Source: Gelatoporia subvermispora B
Lineage: Eukaryota; Basidiomycota; Agaricomycetes; Polyporales; Gelatoporiaceae
DNA: 64,000 nt
Direction of reading: 5' to 3'
NCBI GenBank assembly: GCA_000320605.2
Contig: KB445817.1
Location: forward strand, 62,001 to 126,000
Below, piece after piece: positions 58,807 to 64,000 of the stretch (its first letter is position 1; each line of letters starts with the position of its first letter). The notes below the pieces were generated by a model. The model worked only from the letters and a program-made list of their open reading frames with translations. It made no database searches and had not been told where the DNA came from. The translations under genes and the position numbers were made by a program.

Positions 58807-59753
58807 TCACTCCTGAAGGGCGACCCCTTCCCTCAGCTCATCATCCTCGACCACCATCACATCCTCCGGCTCACTCCCCTCCGCATCGTCTTCCTCCTCT
58901 CCTTCCCCATCTTCGTCCGGAACATCATCATCGTCATCATCGGCATCGGGCATGTCCTCATCCGACCCTGCATCCTCCGCCTCTGGTGGCGCGCGCTGGA
59001 TAGCAGAGCGCGAGATCGTGATCGGCGGGATGGCCTGCGCGGAGGCCTTCTCCTTCCCCCGCCCCTTCGCGGACGACGCAGATGCAGAAATGGACTCGAC
59101 GTCCTTGCCCTTGCCCTTGGTGCTCGCTGCGTTGCTTGATCGGCGGTGTTTGTCGGCCTTCTGCAAATCGCGGTATACTACGGCTTGTGGTGAGTGACAA
59201 AGAAGTGAAGAGAAAAGGAGACGCACTTTGTAGCTCCTTTTGAAGCGTATCTACCATGTCTCCCATCTCCATCATCTCTAATGCCTTCAGGATATCTGAC
59301 GCGGAGACGCTCTTGTGTTGTTTTGAACTTGCGACGTCGTGTGCGCTGGTTTGCCACGGCCATGAGATTAATAGTGCCAGGGGGATCAAGACGTGAAACA
59401 AACGGACGTTGCAGCTAGGTACAGAAGTCAGAGCCAGTTAGTGCATCGCGCACACGTAAGACTCACCAAGATAGTTGATGAACACTGTTGATGCCTTCAC
59501 GTACGATGTCACGACATCCTTCTGTAGCTTCGTGTTGTCCGGCAGCTGTACAATTTCATGGGGCGCACGAGAAATTACCTATAATGAGCAAAGATTCCAA
59601 TACTCAAACCTGACTGTTACGCACCGCAGAACGCGCGATCTTTGTCACTAGGCTTCGCGGTAGCTCGAAGTTCTCCAGCCCCTCTGAGACCAGCTCTTGC
59701 TGTGCTTGAGCAGACGTGGACGCAGCCTGTACTGCTTCTTTTGCGCGAGGCAT
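58807..59753 (-). CDS. DPB4: DNA polymerase epsilon histone-fold subunit Dpb4 (POLE3), with an apparent +1 frameshift
   Basis: Dpb4 pairs with Dpb3 in Pol epsilon and with a partner in chromatin remodellers; it is nuclear. Exons: 59625-59753, 59467-59546, 59408-59414 (7 nt), 59227-59345 and 58807-59177. Histone fold: FELPRSLVTKIARSA, LPDNTKLQK, then DVV.SYVKASTVFINYLAATAHDVA, KSVSASDILKALEMMEMGDMV and LQKELQIYRDLQK. A charged tail with long Asp/Glu runs (about residues 170-230) is typical. Between LQK and DVV there is one extra base in an A run (59520-59522), and total exon length is 706 nt rather than a multiple of three. Everything else is intact, so I suspect a homopolymer error rather than a dead gene. 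Confidence 0.85.
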
Positions 59754-60114
59754 GTTAAACTCTCGAGAGGCCAGACCGGAACAGAGAGCAAGAACCTGAC
59801 GTAGACGATGGGAGGAAGAGGGACCACGCCTGTGGCTACCCGAGTGCCACCAGCGCGTCGCGCGCCAGGCGCCTCCTTCTCCTTGACCCTCTCTTTTTCC
59901 TCCCTCATCCTTCCGTGAAGTACTACTGGCCTCTAGAATCAAACGGCTCCAGCATTGATTCGAGTGGCTCAGCTGCTCGAATCCTATACTGCGATCGACG
60001 GTACATCTAGCTGACACGTTGCAGGTGCTGCGAGCACCCCAACTAGAGCGACCTTCCTGACGGCTCGCACGTTACACTTCGGGACATTTTCTCAAGTACA
60101 ACTATAACCTAACG
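59754..60114. promoter_or_regulatory. Bidirectional promoter region, DPB4-GPI13
   Basis: 361 bp between the divergent ATGs of the Dpb4 homologue (-) and the GPI13 homologue (+). No TATA consensus is evident, as is common for housekeeping genes. No further gene fits here. Confidence 0.55.
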
Positions 60115-63100
60115 ATGTCCAAGGGGCTACTCCTCCTTCTCTGGCTCTTTTTCGTACACTTGGCCGGAATCTATCTCTTCACTCGCGGGTTTCTGCTCAC
60201 TCGACTCGCTCTCTCTGAGGCAACAGCATGTCCTGACGGCTCATGTACGCTGCAACCTAGTCATGAACGTGCAATTATCCTTATTATCGATGCTCTTCGT
60301 TTCGACTTCTTGTCCTCCAACCCCCCTGAACCTCCATCCCAACATCATCACCATGTCTTGAGCATTCCCCAAGAGCTGACAGCCGCAAAGCCCAGTCACT
60401 CCATTCTGTTTGATTCGCATGCGGATCCACCCACAACTACACTGCAAAGGATCAAGGGTCTTACCACGGGATCTCTCCCTACATTCATCGACATGGGATC
60501 CAACTTCGGAGGGACGACCATTCTCGAGGATTCGCTGATCGGGCAGTTAACAAGGGCTGGAAAGAAAGTAAGTCCATTGATCCCATAACACAGGACTACC
60601 CCAGAACGACCCAGAACGTTTCAGATAGCCTTCATGGGTGACGACACATGGACGACAGTCTTTCCCGACAGCTTTGACCCGGAGATGTGCTCTCCGTATG
60701 ACTCTTTCAATGTCGAGGATCTGCACACCGTCGATGAGGGTGTCATCGCCCACCTGTTCCCACTATTGCGGCAGCCGACACCGTCTTGGGATTTCCTCAT
60801 CGGCCACTTCCTCGGCGTCGACCACGTCGGGCACCGCGTAGGTCCGGACCATCCCACCATGCACGCCAAGCTCACGCAAATGGACAACGTTCTCCGTGAG
60901 GTCGTCGAACTGCTCGACGACAGAACTCTCCTGGTCGTCCTCGGCGACCACGGCATGGATCGGAAGGGTGATCACGGCGGCGATAGCATACACGAAACGT
61001 CCGCTGCGCTCTGGTTGTACAGCAAGGGCGCGCCCCTGCGAGACCCCGCAGCACCCATCCCGGCGTCTCTCATACCCGAGCGTCGCTTCCCCGGCTCCAC
61101 GGCGCTGCATCGTGTCGTGCAGCAGATTGACCTCGTACCGACGCTCTCGCTCCTCCTCGGCCTGCCTATCCCGTTCAACAACCTCGGCACTGTCATTCCC
61201 GAACTGTTCTGGCGCGGCACGGAAGGGATAGGCTTTGCCCGTGTGCTGCAGCTGAACGCGCGGCAGATTCGGGAGTATCTGGGCGCGTACCGGGCGAGTG
61301 CGTCTGGAGGGGAGCTCGACCCAGTGTGGCCTGAGCTGGAACACCTGTGGGATGGGATCGAGGGCGCAGCGAGAGAGGGTAACGAAGCGTTGTTGGATGC
61401 TATGCAGACGTACACGGGCTCCGCACTTGAGTCCTGTCGCATGCTCTGGGCACGATTCAACGTCGTTCGCATGGGGCTCGGCCTGGTGCTCTTAGCCATG
61501 GGCATCGCTGCTGGCGTCGCGATGTACCTCAAGCTGGGACAAGTGAAGGAGAAATGGGAGGAATGGGCCACTACCACACAGGCACGGCTTATTCGAGGAT
61601 TGGCGTCGGGTGCCCTCATCGGCTTCGTGATACAGTTCCCACTGAAGCAATACGCAAAAAGCGCAGAACTGGACTCGCTCGACTGTGTTACATACGGCGC
61701 CGCCTTTGTGTCATGCCTCTCAGTAATCATCGACTTCCCACCAAAGTTGTCTTCCAGCCTCACGTCCATCCCCCTCCCGCTGATCCTGCACACGCTCGCG
61801 TTCGCGTCAAACTCGTTTACAGTCTGGGAGGACCGAGTCATAACCTACCTTCTACTCTCCTCGGCTGTCCCTTCTGTCCTCACGGGCTTCCGCGCACCCA
61901 CGCCTCGCTTGCGCGCCCGGATCCTCGGCTTTTCCGCTCTGTTTGCGGTCTGCGTGCGCGCAATCGCGTCGAGTACGGTATGCCGTGAAGAACAGCAGCC
62001 ATACTGCCACGTAACATTCTTTGCGTCGTCCTCCCGCCCTTCGCCGCCGCTTCCCGTACTCATTTTGTCGCTCCCGACGGCGCTCGCCCTGCCCTGCATT
62101 ATGAAACGTTTCCTCCGCATCTCCAAGTCAGATCAGGGCGTCGCGACTCTGGTGCTGCCGTGGCTTCTCCCAGTAGTGCTCCTGCAGGGCGCGGGCTTCT
62201 GGGTTATCGAGTGGATGGACTCAGCGGAGGTGCTGGGCCCTGAATGGGCGGGACTGCTTCGTTGGAGCCGGACTCTGCTCGCTCGAGGTGCGATGGGCGC
62301 TGCGTTGTCTTTCGGTCTTGTCCTCTGGTGGCTCGTCCCACTCTGCCTCAAGGTTAACACGAAGAGCACTTCGGACTCCGGACCACCGGATACTGTTGCG
62401 GCAAATGGAGAGGCCGGGCGCGCGCAGGAAAGACGGGAAGTGACGATCATCGGCTTTGCGAACGCGTTTGGGGCACCATACCTCGTCTTCTGGTGCATCG
62501 TCCTCGGACTGCTGTACCCCACGACGCAGCTTACCGGGCAGCTGGTCCTCGCGCTCGCGAGCATCGCCGTGCTCGCACACCTCGAGGTCATCGACAGCGT
62601 CCGCGACGTGCGCATGCTCGAGGCCCAGTTCGCCGCGAAGCCCTCTGCGCTCCTGAACCTGAACGGCGAGGCGCTGCACTCGCCCGCGCGTAGCCCCGCA
62701 GTCACGTTCGCGGAAGTTGCACCCCTCGCGCTGCTCGCGTTACATACGTTCTACGGCACAGGTCACCAGTCCGCGATCCCGTCGATCCAGTGGAAAGCCG
62801 CGTTCGTGCTCACCCCTACGAACACATATCCGCTCTCGCCCCTCCTTGTCATCCTCAACGCGTGGAGTCCGCTCTTCTTGCTCGCCCTCGCTGTGCCCCT
62901 CGTCGCGGCATGGAATGTCGGGCCGCTCCCGGTCAAGGAAGCGACGGCGCACGTGCGCGGGGGCAGCGTGCGCGCTGCGCTCAGTGTCATGCTCTATCAT
63001 GCAACGCTACTGCTTGGCAGTGCTGTCTGTTCAGCCTGGCTGCGGCGGCACCTCATGGTGTGGAAAGTCTTTGCACCACGGTTTATGAACGCGGCTGCGT

Positions 63101-63204
63101 GCCTCGTTGCAGTGGACCTGGGCGTCTTACTGGGCATCGGGATCGCTCTACCACGCATCGAGAAGAAGATTGGGCAGCTATTCAGCGGCATGCCTCGGGC
63201 ATGA
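60115..63204 (+). CDS. GPI13: GPI ethanolamine-phosphate transferase 3 (GPI13/PIG-O)
   Basis: Adds ethanolamine phosphate to the third mannose of the GPI anchor in the ER membrane, the group later linked to protein. Two exons, 60115-60567 and 60625-63204, give 1010 aa, a normal length. An N-terminal anchor helix (LLLLLWLFFVHLAGIYLF) precedes a lumenal alkaline-phosphatase-like domain. Metal-site motifs are IILIIDALRFDF near residue 57, TGSLPTFIDMGSNFGG, FMGDDTWTTVFP, GHFLGVDHVGHRVGPDHP and LGDHGMDRKGDHGGDS. From about residue 430 there are many transmembrane helices. Partner proteins are the Gpi11-type subunits, not seen here. The single 57-bp intron follows the LTRAGKK codons. No lesions were seen. 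Confidence 0.95.
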
Positions 63205-64000
63205 CCGCGGAGTACGTGCCTAGGGAGGTCTTGGGAGTATTTCTCCCACGAGTTGAAGTATCATGTCAAGAACGATAACGCGAGGTTCCAGGGATCGCGC
63301 AATGTCTACAGCTGTAATGGAAGAACAAATGCTACGCTCAAATTATCTCCCATTCGCTTGATTATCGACGACAGCATATACGATCATCCACCTCGGCGAG
63401 GGACGGGCAACACGGTGAATCGTACCCTGATGCACTGTGCTGTCGTTTGTGATGCCTTTATCTGAGCCTGGCTTTGTAAGAATGGGTGCTTGAATACTCC
63501 GGTATTCAATATTCAGAACGGCTTAAGTCGATAGACGCACAAGCATCACAACAGAGTTCGAGCGCTTCGGCGCAGTTCGAGGTGGCTGCTGAAGCAATAC
63601 GTGTTCCATAGGGTGAGCACTAGACGCAGCTCTCCGCATGGTGTACTGCACTCTTGTGCCTGATAGGTGACCCCGGAATGTAGACGTTTGGGCTCTTCGT
63701 AGGACGACCCATTCAATCTTCCAGCTCTTTCCCTGTCTCGACTCTTGCCTTGTGCCTGAGGTCCGGACCCCATCGCTGCGTCTAATTTGACTCGTAAGCG
63801 CAATTTTCGGAATCTTGCGGGCTGATCGGGTCGACCAGATCTTCCTGTTTTTCTCACACCTGCTGTGACAGTTACCTTGCTTGTCAAGGTCTCTGTGCAC
63901 TACCACAATTCACGCGCGCCACTCTTTTTTGGACAACATAAGCAAACAGTGTAGACGCTCATGCGCATCAGGCGCCGGTGCAGCCTAACGCGCATATTGC
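63205..64000. other. Intergenic end of window
   Basis: About 800 bp downstream of GPI13. Two overlapping minus-strand frames (63523-63906) are Arg/Ser rich without motifs. No gene is supported. Confidence 0.4.

Noticed and set aside
61298..63278. Many ORFs on both strands inside GPI13
   Set aside because: GC-rich third positions in a long coding exon keep other frames open; none has an independent family signature.
1..64000. CRISPR arrays, insertion sequences, bacterial operons, viral insertions
   Set aside because: No regularly spaced repeats, transposase motifs or viral protein signatures were seen; the gene structure is eukaryotic throughout.

Overview
This window looks like a stretch of a filamentous basidiomycete nuclear chromosome, most likely an Agaricomycete and possibly a polypore. 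The evidence is the very dense short introns (mostly 45-62 bp, GT-AG with some GC-AG), a spliced tRNA gene, TATAAAA-type promoters 60-80 bp upstream of several secreted-protein genes, and families typical of that group: a DUF6535 membrane protein, expanded TKL-like kinases, a Rieske-DUF455 fusion, a Zn2Cys6/Fungal_trans regulator and an F-box/LRR protein. There are no bacterial operons and no CRISPR. I recognised no transposase or LTR. I reconstructed exons by eye from reading frame, splice consensus and family motifs. For six genes the summed exon length is an exact multiple of three.

Layout. 1-3608 (+): 3' part of a WDR48/Duf1-type WD40 activator of deubiquitinases. 4658-6349 (+): secreted S1/P1 zinc nuclease in 14 exons, including 5-nt and 7-nt microexons. 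7074-13708 (-): two tandem allantoate-permease-like MFS transporters; the 7-10 kb copy is intact, while the 10.7-13.7 kb copy has lost a splice donor and carries three GC donors. 14234-14323 (-): tRNA-Leu(CAG) with a 10-nt intron. 16828-18517 (-): F-box/LRR gene with an in-frame stop. 20579-21284 (+): small secreted protein. 22331-24439 (-): intronless 702-aa single-pass wall/membrane protein. 24596-25036 (-): unknown small ORF. 26178-27933 (+): Rieske plus DUF455 ferritin-like oxidase. 28276-34235 (-): large Gln-rich Zn2Cys6 transcription factor. 37610-38859 (+): NmrA-like NAD(P)-binding protein. 39432-40926 (-): DUF6535 membrane protein.

41.8-56 kb is a duplicated accessory block. A module made of a small secreted-protein gene followed by a non-RD kinase gene is repeated. 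Of three secreted-protein copies, one is intact (44924-45478) and two are frameshifted. Kinases lie at 49.0-50.7 (+), 51.5-52.8 (-) and 54.5-55.8 kb (+), with a remnant at 45.7-46.1 kb. All three have HGD in place of HRD. One has DFN and one has NFG in place of DFG, so catalytic competence probably differs between them.

57-64 kb returns to housekeeping genes: a lineage-type hypothetical protein with a decayed partial duplicate beside it, the Dpb4 histone-fold subunit of DNA polymerase epsilon (carrying one apparent homopolymer frameshift), and, divergently transcribed, GPI13/PIG-O. The most striking recurrent signal is 5-7-nt microexons in four unrelated genes. In the nuclease they carry, or complete, zinc-ligand codons.
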